Assembly (NCBI GenBank): GCA_913048215.1
Contig: CAJWXC010000008.1
Coordinates: 1 to 33,165 of the forward strand
Direction: 5' to 3'
Origin: an uncultured Flavobacteriaceae bacterium
Lineage (GTDB): Bacteria; Bacteroidota; Bacteroidia; Flavobacteriales; Flavobacteriaceae
DNA: 33,165 bases
Below, in pieces: positions 7,325 to 16,135 of the stretch. Under the pieces are notes generated by a model, which worked only from the letters and a program-made list of their open reading frames with translations, was not told where the DNA came from and did no database searches. Made by a program: the position numbers and the translations under genes. Position 1 is the stretch's first letter, and each line of letters begins with the position of its first letter.

Positions 7325-8677
7325 ATGTCCAAAGACATTAAGATTAAAAAGGGTCTTGCCATCCGCCTAAAGGGTGAAGCAGATAAATCACTTTCAAACG
7401 CACCGCGTTCACGCACCTTTGCTATTCGTCCTTCAGATTTCCACTTGTTTACACCAAAATTGGTGAAAAAAGAAGGGGATAAAATGCTCGCTGGAGAGAC
7501 CTTATTTTACAGCAAACAAAACCAGGCAATCACTTTTTCATCACCAGTAAGCGGTACCCTTACCAAGATTGAAAGAGGGCCAAAACGTGTAATTACATCT
7601 ATAACCATTGAAGCTGATCAAAAAGACACTTTTATGGATTATGGAGTAAAAACTCCAGAAAGCCTTTCATCTCAAGAAATTAAAGATCATTTACTTGCCT
7701 GTGGGTGCTGGCCTTTTGTAAAACAACGTCCTTATGATGTTATTGCAAATCCAAATAACAAGCCAAAAGCAATATTTATCTCTGGTTTGGCTACTGGAGC
7801 TTTAGATGCAGATCTAGATTTTGTTTTACAAGGAAAAGAAAAAGAAGTGCAAACCGCCATTACAGCACTTAGTAAACTAACAGATGGTGCTATTCACCTT
7901 ACTGTTGCAAAAGATAGCGTTTCTATGTTATCTGAGTTGAAACATGTTGTTTTACACAAAACAAATGTATTGCATCCTGCAGGAAATGTGGGTACACAAA
8001 TAAACAAGATAGATCCAATTAATAAAGGGGAAACTGTTTGGACGGTAGCTGCTCAAGATTTGGTAATTATTGGAGAATTATTTTTAACAGGAAAATACAA
8101 CGCAGAGCGTATTGTGGCTCTGGCAGGTTCTTGTATTAAGGCTCCAAAATATTATAAAACTAGAATTGGTAGTGAAGTTGCTACCATGATTTATGACTCT
8201 GGGCTTACTCAAGAAAATGTTCGCGTGATTAGCGGAGGTGTTTTAAGCGGAGATACCATTTCTCCAAAACTTCACCTTGGTTTTTATCACAATGCAATAA
8301 CAGTTATTCCTCAGGGTGATGATTATGAGTTTTTTGGCTGGAACAAGCCTGTGTTTGATAAAATCTCTCCATCAAGAGCGTTAACTTTTTCTTGGATGCA
8401 ACCCAAGAAAGAATTTGATTTAACAACAAACACCAATGGTGAGCATCGTGCTTTTGTTGTAACGGGTAATTACGAAGAGGTATTTCCTCTGGATATATAT
8501 CCTCTACAAATTTTAAAGGCTTGTTTGGTGAAAGATTTGGATGCAATGGAAGCCCTAGGAATGTATGAGGTGGCACCAGAAGATTTCGCCTTGACAGAAT
8601 TTGTATGTGTTTCAAAGCAGCCACATCAACAAATCATAAGAGAAGGATTAGACTTAATGTATAAAGAAATAGGATAA
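7325..8677 (+). CDS. nqrA: Na+-translocating NADH:quinone reductase subunit A
   Basis: First subunit of the six-subunit respiratory complex that oxidises NADH, reduces quinone and pumps Na+ out. NqrA is the cytoplasmic subunit that packs on NqrB and contributes to quinone binding; it has no covalent cofactor. The 450-residue length is usual. Typical segments are the N-terminal K-G-L-A-I-R-L-K-G with the R-P-S-D-F loop, the hammerhead-like S-P-V-S-G-T-L stretch, and the C-terminal M-E-A-L-G-M-Y-E-V-A-P-E-D-F-A motif near the end. It is the first gene after a well-formed promoter, with nqrB starting 3 bases after its stop. Confidence 0.97.
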   Translation: MSKDIKIKKGLAIRLKGEADKSLSNAPRSRTFAIRPSDFHLFTPKLVKKEGDKMLAGETLFYSKQNQAITFSSPVSGTLTKIERGPKRVITSITIEADQKDTFMDYGVKTPESLSSQEIKDHLLACGCWPFVKQRPYDVIANPNNKPKAIFISGLATGALDADLDFVLQGKEKEVQTAITALSKLTDGAIHLTVAKDSVSMLSELKHVVLHKTNVLHPAGNVGTQINKIDPINKGETVWTVAAQDLVIIGELFLTGKYNAERIVALAGSCIKAPKYYKTRIGSEVATMIYDSGLTQENVRVISGGVLSGDTISPKLHLGFYHNAITVIPQGDDYEFFGWNKPVFDKISPSRALTFSWMQPKKEFDLTTNTNGEHRAFVVTGNYEEVFPLDIYPLQILKACLVKDLDAMEALGMYEVAPEDFALTEFVCVSKQPHQQIIREGLDLMYKEIG

Positions 8678-8680
8678 GTT

Positions 8681-9889
8681 ATGGGTTTAAAACAGAATTT
8701 ACATACCTTAAAAATGAAGTACAAAGGTACCAAGATGGCTCCTGCGTTTAACGCGTTCCATACCTTTTTGTACTTGCCCAATGAGACTACCCATAATGGT
8801 ACTCACATCAAAGCAGCTGATGATTTAAAACGCACCATGAACATGGTTATCATGTCACTAGTGCCTTGTTTACTGTTCGGGATATTTAACGCTGGATATC
8901 AATACAATCTTCAAACAGAAGAGGTCACTAGTGCACTCAGCTTTTTTAGTACAGAGTTCTGGAACTTCTCAAACTTTACTATTGGCGCCTGGAAAGTGTT
9001 ACCACTTGTGGTAGTCTCTTATGGTGTTGGACTTATTGTAGAATTTATTTTTGCGGTTATAAAAGGTCATGAGGTAGAAGAAGGATATTTGGTAACGGGA
9101 ATGCTCGTACCTTTAATAGTTCCTGTAGATATACCGCTGTGGATGCTGTCTATAGCAGTTATTTTTGGTGTAGTGATAGGGAAAGAAGTCTTTGGAGGAA
9201 CTGGAATGAATATTTTAAATCCTGCCTTAACCATAAGAGCCTTTTTATTCTTTGCCTATCCAACTTGGATGTCTGGAGATAAAGTTTGGGTTACTGGCGC
9301 TGTAGATACAGTAGGGCAGCCTGATGCTATTTCTGGAGAGACCATTTTAGGATCATTGGCTCAAAATAATGGGTTTGGAGATTGGAGTATGATGGATCAA
9401 TTTTTAGGATTTATTCCTGGCTCTGTAGGAGAAACTTCAAAGCTTCTTATTATAGTTGGAGCCCTTATTTTAATTCTTTCAAAAATAGGTAGTTGGAGAA
9501 TCATACTAAGCACACTAGCCGGTGCTCTTTGCATGGGGCTTATCTTTAATGGTGTTGTAAACGCCGGATGGGTTACAGAGAGTTCTAAATTCTTTGGGCT
9601 TATGAGCGTTGATTTTTGGCAACATTTGTTTATTGGTAGTATTTTATTTGGTGCAGTATACATGGCAACAGATCCAGTTACAGCCTCTCAAACAAATAAA
9701 GGAAAATGGATTTACGGTTTTTTAATAGGTTTTATATCTATTATGATACGCGTGTTTAATCCAGCATATCCAGAGGGAGTATTCTTGGCTATTTTACTAA
9801 TGAATGTATTTGCACCAACGATAGATCACTACGTATTGGAAGGAAATATCAAGAAAAGAGCAAAACGTTTAAAACTAAAAACAGCTTAA
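8681..9889 (+). CDS. nqrB: Na+-translocating NADH:quinone reductase subunit B
   Basis: Polytopic inner-membrane subunit (402 residues, about ten helices) that carries covalent FMN and riboflavin and forms the Na+ path. The N-terminal cytoplasmic part (1-50) is followed by hydrophobic segments from residue 53. The expected FMN attachment site is the segment D-A-I-S-G-E-T (215-221), with T221 as the acceptor. In Vibrio enzymes this tetrapeptide is SGAT, so the Ala to Glu change at 220 is noteworthy. The G-G-T-G-M-N-I-L-N-P-A-L loop (182-193) is a family signature. It sits between nqrA and nqrC with gaps of 3 and 2 bases. Confidence 0.97.
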   Translation: MGLKQNLHTLKMKYKGTKMAPAFNAFHTFLYLPNETTHNGTHIKAADDLKRTMNMVIMSLVPCLLFGIFNAGYQYNLQTEEVTSALSFFSTEFWNFSNFTIGAWKVLPLVVVSYGVGLIVEFIFAVIKGHEVEEGYLVTGMLVPLIVPVDIPLWMLSIAVIFGVVIGKEVFGGTGMNILNPALTIRAFLFFAYPTWMSGDKVWVTGAVDTVGQPDAISGETILGSLAQNNGFGDWSMMDQFLGFIPGSVGETSKLLIIVGALILILSKIGSWRIILSTLAGALCMGLIFNGVVNAGWVTESSKFFGLMSVDFWQHLFIGSILFGAVYMATDPVTASQTNKGKWIYGFLIGFISIMIRVFNPAYPEGVFLAILLMNVFAPTIDHYVLEGNIKKRAKRLKLKTA

Positions 9890-9891
9890 TT

Positions 9892-10641
9892 ATGGCAGTT
9901 AATAAAGATAAAAACAGTTACACAATGATTTTTGCCGTTATTATGGTACTAGTTGTTGGTACATTATTGGCAGGATTTTCAAGCGGATTGAAGCCTATGA
10001 TTAAGGCAAATGAAAAGTTTGAAAAACAACAAAACATCTTATATGCTATGGGTGTTAATGATAATGTAGGGTCAGGTGATGTGGCTTTTATAGCTACAGA
10101 TAGAGTAGCAGATGCCTTTAACACCTATATCAAAGAGCAATTAGTTATTGAAGGGGCTACTTCCTCACAAAACGACAAGGCTTATTTAATAGATGTTAAA
10201 AAAGAGGGTGCAAAAGCAAAAAAAGCGGGTTATCAAAGAAAACTTCCTTTGTTTATCGGTGAAAAAGATGGTAAGAAATTATATATCATGCCGGTAAGAG
10301 GAAAAGGACTTTGGGATGCAATTTGGGGCTTTGTGGCTGTAGACAAAAGCATGACGGTACAAGGCGTGTATTTTGATCATAAAGGAGAAACACCAGGTCT
10401 GGGTGCAGAAATCAAACAGCGTTATTTTATGGATGATTTTATTGGAGAAAAACTCTTGGAAGGAACCACCTATAAGGGTATAAAAGTTGCCAAAGGAAAC
10501 AACGACCCAAAGAATATGATAAAAGACGATTATGAGGTGGATGCTCTAGCGGGTGCCACTATTACTGGAGATGGGGTTTCTGCAATGCTTAAAAAGGACA
10601 TTGCTATGTATGTTCCTTACTTTAAAACTATAAATAACTAA
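9892..10641 (+). CDS. nqrC: Na+-translocating NADH:quinone reductase subunit C
   Basis: Single-pass membrane subunit with a large periplasmic FMN domain. The anchor is residues 12-30 (M-I-F-A-V-I-M-V-L-V-V-G). The covalent FMN site is D-A-L-A-G-A-T (217-223), T223 being the acceptor, close to T225 of the Vibrio cholerae protein. The usual Ser two residues before Ala is here Ala. The preceding G-E-T-P-G-L-G-A-E segment (165-173) is a strong family signature of flavin domains attached by ApbE. At 249 residues it is of normal length. The flavin must be added by ApbE, encoded 6 kb downstream. Confidence 0.96.
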   Translation: MAVNKDKNSYTMIFAVIMVLVVGTLLAGFSSGLKPMIKANEKFEKQQNILYAMGVNDNVGSGDVAFIATDRVADAFNTYIKEQLVIEGATSSQNDKAYLIDVKKEGAKAKKAGYQRKLPLFIGEKDGKKLYIMPVRGKGLWDAIWGFVAVDKSMTVQGVYFDHKGETPGLGAEIKQRYFMDDFIGEKLLEGTTYKGIKVAKGNNDPKNMIKDDYEVDALAGATITGDGVSAMLKKDIAMYVPYFKTINN

Positions 10642-10645
10642 GAAG

Positions 10646-11293
10646 ATGGGATTACTTTCAAAAAAAGACACGCGGTTAATCTTAGATCCACTTGCAGATG
10701 ATAACCCAATTACCATACAAGTGTTAGGTATTTGTTCTGCCTTGGCTATTACAGCACAATTAAAGCCATCTATAGTAATGGCAGTTTCTGTAATATTTGT
10801 TCTTGGTCTGGGAAATGTAGTTATTTCACTGATGCGAAATATCATACCATCAAAAATTAGAATTATCGTGCAGCTAATTGTTGTTGCAACACTTGTAATT
10901 ATTGTAGATCAGGTATTAAAAGCATTCGCTTATGAGCTTAGTAAAGAACTATCTGTCTTTATTGGTCTGATAATTACCAATTGTATTATTATGGGGCGTT
11001 TTGAGGCATTTGCTTTGGGTAATGGACCTTGGAAATCTTTCCTTGACGGTGTAGGTAACGCGTTAGGATATGGTGTAATACTTATTATAGTAGGTTTCTT
11101 TAGAGAATTATTAGGCTCTGGAACTTTGTTTGGTTTCAAAGTATTGGGTGATTCTGTAGAGAAAACCGGATTGTATGCCATTGGTTATGAAAACAATGGT
11201 TTTATGGTCCTGCCTCCAATGGCCCTCATTGTGGTGGGTATTATTATATGGGTACAGCGCAGTAGAAATAGCGCATTAATTGAAGAAAACTAG
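10646..11293 (+). CDS. nqrD: Na+-translocating NADH:quinone reductase subunit D
   Basis: Six-helix inner-membrane subunit of 215 residues that forms an inverted-symmetric pair with NqrE. The two intramembrane cysteines that help hold the iron-sulfur centre between NqrD and NqrE are present: C30 in G-I-C-S-A-L-A and C113 in T-N-C-I-I-M-G-R, matching C29 and C112 of Vibrio cholerae. It starts 4 bases after the nqrC stop. Confidence 0.97.
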   Translation: MGLLSKKDTRLILDPLADDNPITIQVLGICSALAITAQLKPSIVMAVSVIFVLGLGNVVISLMRNIIPSKIRIIVQLIVVATLVIIVDQVLKAFAYELSKELSVFIGLIITNCIIMGRFEAFALGNGPWKSFLDGVGNALGYGVILIIVGFFRELLGSGTLFGFKVLGDSVEKTGLYAIGYENNGFMVLPPMALIVVGIIIWVQRSRNSALIEEN

Positions 11294-11322
11294 TACTAGT
11301 AAAAAATAAAATTTTAGAACAT

Positions 11323-12069
11323 ATGTTAGAGCATATAGAATTATTTTTCAAATCAATCTTTGTAGACAACATGGTATTTGCATACTTTTTGGGTATGTGT
11401 TCTTACCTAGCGGTGTCAAAGAAAGTAAGTACCGCAGTAGGTCTTGGAGCAGCTGTTATTTTTGTATTAACAGTAACGGTTCCTTTAAACTGGTTTTTAG
11501 ATCAGTACATACTGCAGCCTGGAGCATTGGCTTGGCTTGATGGCAATCGTGAAACTCCAGAACTGAGCGCTTACGCAGATTATGATTTAAGTTTCTTATC
11601 CTTTATTTTATTTATTGCTACCATTGCAACTATGGTGCAGTTGGTAGAGATTATTGTTGAAAAATTTTCACCATCATTGTATAATTCATTGGGTATTTTC
11701 TTACCCTTGATTGCGGTAAACTGTGCCATTTTAGGAGGGTCATTGTTTATGCAATCAAGAGAAATTGAAACTGCAGCCTTGGCTTTAAATTATGGTTTTA
11801 GCTCTGGTATAGGATGGTTTTTAGCTATTGTTGCTATCGCTGCCATTAGAGAGAAAATAAGATATAGTAATGTGCCACCACCACTTAGAGGGCTTGGTAT
11901 TACCTTTATTATTACAGGGCTAATGGCCATTGGATTTATGAGTTTTGGAGGAATGTTAACCGGTGGAGAAGATGCCCCGACAACCCCTCAAGGACAAAGC
12001 ACTCAAACAAACACACTACCAGCCATTGAAAATGAAATAGAAACAACTCCATTTGTTGTTTCAGAATAA
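11323..12069 (+). CDS. nqrE: Na+-translocating NADH:quinone reductase subunit E, extended form
   Basis: Partner of NqrD in the membrane. The cysteines for the shared iron-sulfur centre are C26 (G-M-C-S) and C134 (V-N-C-A-I-L-G-G). At 248 residues it is about 50 longer than the roughly 198-residue Vibrio protein. The extra length comes from an insert of charged and polar residues between helices (about 62-88) and a Thr/Pro/Gln-rich acidic tail after the last helix (about 214-248). A 29-base gap precedes it, the largest inside the operon. Confidence 0.96.
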   Translation: MLEHIELFFKSIFVDNMVFAYFLGMCSYLAVSKKVSTAVGLGAAVIFVLTVTVPLNWFLDQYILQPGALAWLDGNRETPELSAYADYDLSFLSFILFIATIATMVQLVEIIVEKFSPSLYNSLGIFLPLIAVNCAILGGSLFMQSREIETAALALNYGFSSGIGWFLAIVAIAAIREKIRYSNVPPPLRGLGITFIITGLMAIGFMSFGGMLTGGEDAPTTPQGQSTQTNTLPAIENEIETTPFVVSE

Positions 12070-12081
12070 AAAATTAAGTAT

Positions 12082-13389
12082 ATGTTTTTAGCAGCAAGTA
12101 TTACAGGAGTTATCGCGGCAACAGTCATCGCTTTTTTGGTGTTGACACTTTTATTAGTTACGTTATTACTTTTTACAAAACAAAAATTATCTCCATCTGG
12201 TCCTGTGACTATTACTATTAATGGTGAAAAGGAAATTGAGGTTGCCAGTGGAAGTACCCTACTAACGACCTTAGGGGATAATAAAATTTTCTTACCATCT
12301 GCATGTGGTGGTGGTGGAACATGTATTCAATGTGAGTGTCACGTTCTTGAAGGTGGTGGAGAAGCATTGCCTACAGAGACTCCTCATTTTAGCAGAAAAG
12401 AACTCAAAGACGGTGCTCGTTTGTCTTGCCAGGTAAAGGTAAAACAGAACATGAATATCACCATTCCAGAAGAAGTTTTTGGCATAAAGAAATGGGATGC
12501 AGTGGTAGTGAGAAATTACAATGTAGCCTCTTTTATTAAAGAATTTGTAGTAGAGATTCCAGAGGACATGAACTACAAAGCGGGTGGATATATTCAAATA
12601 GAAATTCCTGAGTGTGAAGTAAAATTTGAAGATATGGATATCACCGCACATCCCCAGGAGCATGATACACCAGATAAATTTCAGGCAGAATGGGATAAAT
12701 TTGGTTTGTGGCCACTTGTGATGAAAAACAAAGAAGTAGTGGAGAGAGCCTATTCAATGGCTTCCTACCCAGCAGAAGGTCGTGAGATTATGCTGAACGT
12801 TCGTATTGCTTCCCCGCCTTGGGATAGAGCAAAAAACCAGTGGATGGATGTAAACCCAGGTATTGCATCTTCTTATATATTCAACCTTAAAAAAGGAGAT
12901 AAATGTGTTATTTCTGGACCTTATGGAGAGTTTTTTATCAATCCATCAGAGTCTGAAATGTTATACGTAGGGGGTGGAGCTGGTATGGCTCCAATGCGTT
13001 CTCACTTGTACCATCTCTTTAGAACCCTTAAAACAGGAAGAAAAGTGACTTATTGGTACGGAGGGCGTTCTAAGAGAGAATTGTTTTATTTAGATCACTT
13101 TCAGCAATTAGAAAATGACTTTCCAAACTTTAAATTTTATTTGGCACTCTCTGAACCTATGGAAGAAGATAACTGGAAAGTAAAAGATGGGATAGATGGA
13201 GACGGAGACGGTTTTGTTGGATTTATCCATCAAGTGGTTATAGATAACTATCTTGATTTGCACGAATCACCTGAAGATATTGAGCTTTATTTCTGTGGTC
13301 CACCTCTTATGAACCAAGCTGTTCAAAAGATGGGAGAAGATTACGGGATTCCTGATGAACATATACGTTTTGACGATTTTGGGGGATAA
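12082..13389 (+). CDS. nqrF: Na+-translocating NADH:quinone reductase subunit F
   Basis: Electron-entry subunit: takes a hydride from NADH onto FAD and passes electrons through a [2Fe-2S] cluster. In order it has an N-terminal membrane anchor (10-31), a ferredoxin domain with C75, C81, C84 and C116 (C-x5-C-x2-C...C spacing), and a ferredoxin-reductase module with the FAD motif R222-A-Y-S225, the nucleotide loop G-G-G-A-G-M-A-P (297-304) and the C-G-P-P-L-M-N segment near the C-terminus. The 435-residue protein ends in the typical F-D-D-F-G-G. It is the last gene before the operon terminator. Confidence 0.97.
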   Translation: MFLAASITGVIAATVIAFLVLTLLLVTLLLFTKQKLSPSGPVTITINGEKEIEVASGSTLLTTLGDNKIFLPSACGGGGTCIQCECHVLEGGGEALPTETPHFSRKELKDGARLSCQVKVKQNMNITIPEEVFGIKKWDAVVVRNYNVASFIKEFVVEIPEDMNYKAGGYIQIEIPECEVKFEDMDITAHPQEHDTPDKFQAEWDKFGLWPLVMKNKEVVERAYSMASYPAEGREIMLNVRIASPPWDRAKNQWMDVNPGIASSYIFNLKKGDKCVISGPYGEFFINPSESEMLYVGGGAGMAPMRSHLYHLFRTLKTGRKVTYWYGGRSKRELFYLDHFQQLENDFPNFKFYLALSEPMEEDNWKVKDGIDGDGDGFVGFIHQVVIDNYLDLHESPEDIELYFCGPPLMNQAVQKMGEDYGIPDEHIRFDDFGG

Positions 13390-13410
13390 AAGCCCTTAGT
13401 ATTATAACTT

Positions 13411-13450
13411 TAAAAAACCGCTATCATATTTCTGATCGCGGTTTTTTTTT
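13411..13450 (+). terminator. Intrinsic terminator of the nqr operon
   Basis: An AACCGC...GCGGTT stem, continued after one mismatch by ATCA/TGAT, closes a 6-base loop and is followed by nine or more T. It lies about 25 bases after the nqrF stop. Confidence 0.88.
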
Positions 13451-13460
13451 GTCAAATTAT

Positions 13461-13484
13461 AATAACAAACTATATAGTGTTATT
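13461..13484. repeat. Imperfect palindrome upstream of the TPR-HTH regulator
   Basis: AATAAC, two unpaired A, then ACTATATAGT (self-complementary), then GTTATT. The whole is a 24-base dyad with a 2-base bulge, 92-115 bases before the regulator's start codon. It is AT-rich, so chance is possible; it has the form of an operator. Confidence 0.4.
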
Positions 13485-13575
13485 GGCAGAAAGTAAATTA
13501 TAACAAAAACGCCTAGACAATGTATGGGTATGTTTTTCAAATATTTGCTATTTTCGTGGTACTAACTCCGTTATA

Positions 13576-15297
13576 ATGCAACAGCTGCGTCTTTTTATAA
13601 TAGGTATTTTATGTATGTGTCTAAGTGTTTTTGTTACTGCAAACACAGAGGGCTTAACAGATATGCTTAGCTCAACCAATGATTCTATTAATTTAAAAAA
13701 GCGGGACTCTCTGCGACTAGCTCTAAGCATTCCAGTCAATGATTCTCTGTTAAATCGTGACGGTGCAACGCTCAGAAAAATATTTTTTAAATTATATAAC
13801 AAAAAATCTTTACAATATTATTCTCCTGATAAAGAAGAACTAAAAGACCTTATACAGAGCATCGAGTTATATGCCAAGCAAAAGAATGATGCTACATTAG
13901 GTTTTTTTATGATGTACACAAAAATAGTACTGAATTTAGATAACCTTTCTGAAAAAACATTAGAGCAGCATTATTTTGCCCTACATAGCCCTGCCAAAGA
14001 TTTAAATTTATATTGGTTACAATCTAAAATTGACTACCAGTTAGGAATTTTATATATTCGATCTAATCGTGTGTCTAAAGGATTTAATAGCTTATTTAGG
14101 GCACTCTATGTACTAGAAAATAATCTGTCAGATCCCGAAACAACCTATGATGTTATTTCCTATATTGGTTTGCTAGCCTACCAGCATGAACAATACCAAC
14201 TTAGTAAACGTTATTTTAAAAAGGCTGTTGATACAAAAAAGTATAAAAAACTAGGGGCATACAATAATTTAGCACTAGCTTATACTAGGTTAAAGATGTT
14301 AGATTCTGCAAATTATTATTTTAACTTAGAAAAACAATTTGCTATTTCTGAAAATGATGATGATTTTCTTATTATAGTAAATGGCAATATTGGTGAGAAC
14401 CTTTATCGAAAAGGTAACTCTAAAGCTGCATTGCCTTTACTTATCGCAGATGCTAATTATTCTTTATCTAAAAACTGGTTTGGTAATGCTTCAAATGCAT
14501 TAATTTATATATCTGCTTGTTATTTGGAATTAGATGAGCCAGCTAAGTCAGAACAATTTATGTGGAAGGCTTATCGGTTCGCAAAAAAAGACAACGAACT
14601 GAGAAGAATGAAGCCCATTTACAAGCAGCTTGCTAGATGGTATGCTTACAAGGGAGATGCTAATAAAACGCTTTTGTATAGTGATTCTTTACAATATGTG
14701 AGCGAACAGTTACACATTAAGTTTGATGAATTTTCTGGATTTGAAGCAGATAAATTAGTCAAGCTCAGTGCAAGTGAGTTAGAGCTATTACAAAAACAAA
14801 AACAACAAGAGGTGTCAAAAAAAGTCATATGGATTTTGGTGATTTCCAGTATCTTTACTATTGTTCTTTCGTTGCTATTGTTTGTGAACTTTAGGTCTAG
14901 AAAACTTTTAAAAGAAAAAAGCCTGGCTTTAAGCAACTCACAACTTAAAGGAAGGCTTGAGGATGCTACATCACAGCTAAACATATATTTAAAAGAAACT
15001 CAGCAAAAATTACTCATAGAAAAAGTAATACTAACTGATGCAGACTGGAGAGAGTTTCTTCAATTTTTTAATAAAGTATATCCCAGTTTTTTCTCGAGCA
15101 TAAAGCAGAAATACCCCAAGCTGTCTAAGGCAGAGCTGCGGTTTTGTTGCCTTAGTTATCTTTCTTTGTCTGACAAAGAGATGTCTGCAATGTTGGGAGT
15201 AGGTCGTGCTAGTATTAGAGTCACTAGGGGGCGTACAAGAGCTAAACTTCAGCTAACAGCAACAGATTCTTTAGAAAAACTACTTTTATTAATTTAG
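13576..15297 (+). CDS. Membrane-anchored TPR protein with C-terminal LuxR-like helix-turn-helix
   Basis: A 573-residue one-component regulator of a type common in Bacteroidota. It has a signal peptide or N-terminal helix (5-22), a periplasmic helical region with TPR-like repeats (about 100-385; for example A-Y-N-N-L-A-L-A-Y-T and Y-F-K-K-A), one membrane helix (417-437), a coiled coil (440-485), then a cytoplasmic DNA-binding domain (about 490-573) with a LuxR-like core L-S-D-K-E-M-S-A-M-L-G-V-G-R-A-S-I-R. There is no receiver or kinase domain, so the signal probably passes through the membrane directly to the HTH. The likely targets are unknown; the next genes downstream, beyond a 383-base gap, are candidates. 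Confidence 0.87.
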   Translation: MQQLRLFIIGILCMCLSVFVTANTEGLTDMLSSTNDSINLKKRDSLRLALSIPVNDSLLNRDGATLRKIFFKLYNKKSLQYYSPDKEELKDLIQSIELYAKQKNDATLGFFMMYTKIVLNLDNLSEKTLEQHYFALHSPAKDLNLYWLQSKIDYQLGILYIRSNRVSKGFNSLFRALYVLENNLSDPETTYDVISYIGLLAYQHEQYQLSKRYFKKAVDTKKYKKLGAYNNLALAYTRLKMLDSANYYFNLEKQFAISENDDDFLIIVNGNIGENLYRKGNSKAALPLLIADANYSLSKNWFGNASNALIYISACYLELDEPAKSEQFMWKAYRFAKKDNELRRMKPIYKQLARWYAYKGDANKTLLYSDSLQYVSEQLHIKFDEFSGFEADKLVKLSASELELLQKQKQQEVSKKVIWILVISSIFTIVLSLLLFVNFRSRKLLKEKSLALSNSQLKGRLEDATSQLNIYLKETQQKLLIEKVILTDADWREFLQFFNKVYPSFFSSIKQKYPKLSKAELRFCCLSYLSLSDKEMSAMLGVGRASIRVTRGRTRAKLQLTATDSLEKLLLLI

Positions 15298-15680
15298 CAA
15301 TTAATATCCTCTTGGTATATAGCTTTATTTCTCCCTATTTTTCTAATTTTTTTTAACTCATTCACAACATAGTTTTAATCGTAATTTGTTATTTCAAATA
15401 AATTTTTTCTCTGCAATGAGGCTCTAGTATTTATTTGTAATATACCATATACACACAAATACAACATCTTGTTACTTTTTGTTACAGAAATAACTTGAGA
15501 GTCTTTGTTTTTTGTCGTTAATTACACGCATTGATAAAAAAAATAAAAACATTTTTGTCTTTAAAATACTCAACTTTATAAAATTTTGAACATAATTTCA
15601 AATGCCTTATTCTAATCATTACCCAAATTTTACACACATGTTTACACACATGTTTACACATATTTTAAAAACCAAATAAA
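15298..15680. other. Long AT-rich intergenic region
   Basis: This 383-base gap holds no credible reading frame on either strand. It contains an AT-only 7-bp inverted repeat right at the regulator's stop (too weak for a terminator) and the 12-base direct repeats at its 3' end. No exact TAnnTTTG box is placed sensibly for the gene at 15681. It most likely holds the control region of that gene. Confidence 0.6.
15629..15664 (+). repeat. 12-base tandem repeat, three copies
   Basis: Unit TTTACACACATG occurs at 15629-15640 and exactly again at 15641-15652, with a third copy at 15653-15664 matching 10 of 12. The array ends 16 bases before the start codon of the small protein gene. Each junction contains the palindrome ACATGT, repeated at a 12-base interval, close to one helical turn plus. 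Confidence 0.8.
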
Positions 15681-15992
15681 ATGAATAAATACTCTACTGC
15701 TTATTTAAGTATATTCTTATTATTGTTTGTATCACTATGTGCTTATTCTCAACAGAATTTTAACACTAGTAACTCAATTTTGGTAGCTCAAAATTTGATA
15801 GAAATGGTGCCAATTAACAATACAAGTTTGTCTGTTCCTTTATCAAACTCCTATAACAATGGGGTAGGATATGTTATTTTTAGCGAAAGTGTTTTGGATG
15901 AAGACTCAAACAACTATAGCGATTATATTTACATTTCATTATTAGCTATTTTGGCAATATTTTGTTTGTATAAACTCTTTAGAAAAGAATAA
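15681..15992 (+). CDS. Small exported membrane-tail protein of unknown function
   Basis: I do not recognise this 103-residue protein. It has a clear signal peptide (residues 1-24, ending C-A-Y-S-Q-Q), an Asn/Ser-rich extracytoplasmic stretch of about 55 residues, a C-terminal hydrophobic helix (about 82-100, Y-I-Y-I-S-L-L-A-I-L-A-I-F) and a short basic end (K-L-F-R-K-E). Signal peptide plus C-terminal helix plus basic tail is the layout of sorting-type tails, but I see no recognisable sorting motif. It follows the 12-base repeats and precedes a 41-residue membrane peptide by 17 bases, probably in one transcript. Confidence 0.7.
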   Translation: MNKYSTAYLSIFLLLFVSLCAYSQQNFNTSNSILVAQNLIEMVPINNTSLSVPLSNSYNNGVGYVIFSESVLDEDSNNYSDYIYISLLAILAIFCLYKLFRKE

Positions 15993-16009
15993 GCCAGTAA
16001 AATTAAATT

Positions 16010-16135
16010 ATGAAACTAAATAATAAACTTAGACAAGGTCGTAGTGAGGAGCATGCCAAAAGAAATGAGAGGTGTATTACCTTGGCTTTTTTTATTGGTG
16101 TATTTTTAACTATTCTTGTTTTTATTATTAGTTAA
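16010..16135 (+). CDS. 41-residue single-pass membrane peptide
   Basis: A short frame with ATG at 16010 and TAA at 16133-16135. The first 21 residues are strongly basic and polar (M-K-L-N-N-K-L-R-Q-G-R-S-E-E-H-A-K-R-N-E-R). The rest is one hydrophobic helix (about 24-40) ending I-I-S. By the positive-inside rule the basic end is cytoplasmic. It begins 17 bases after the stop of the previous small membrane protein, which supports co-expression. No family is recognised. The amphipathic basic segment joined to a helix argues for a real gene, but its length keeps this tentative. Confidence 0.5.
   Translation: MKLNNKLRQGRSEEHAKRNERCITLAFFIGVFLTILVFIIS

Noticed and set aside
8304-8624. Antisense open frame inside nqrA
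   Set aside because: It is fully covered by conserved nqrA sequence and has no family features.
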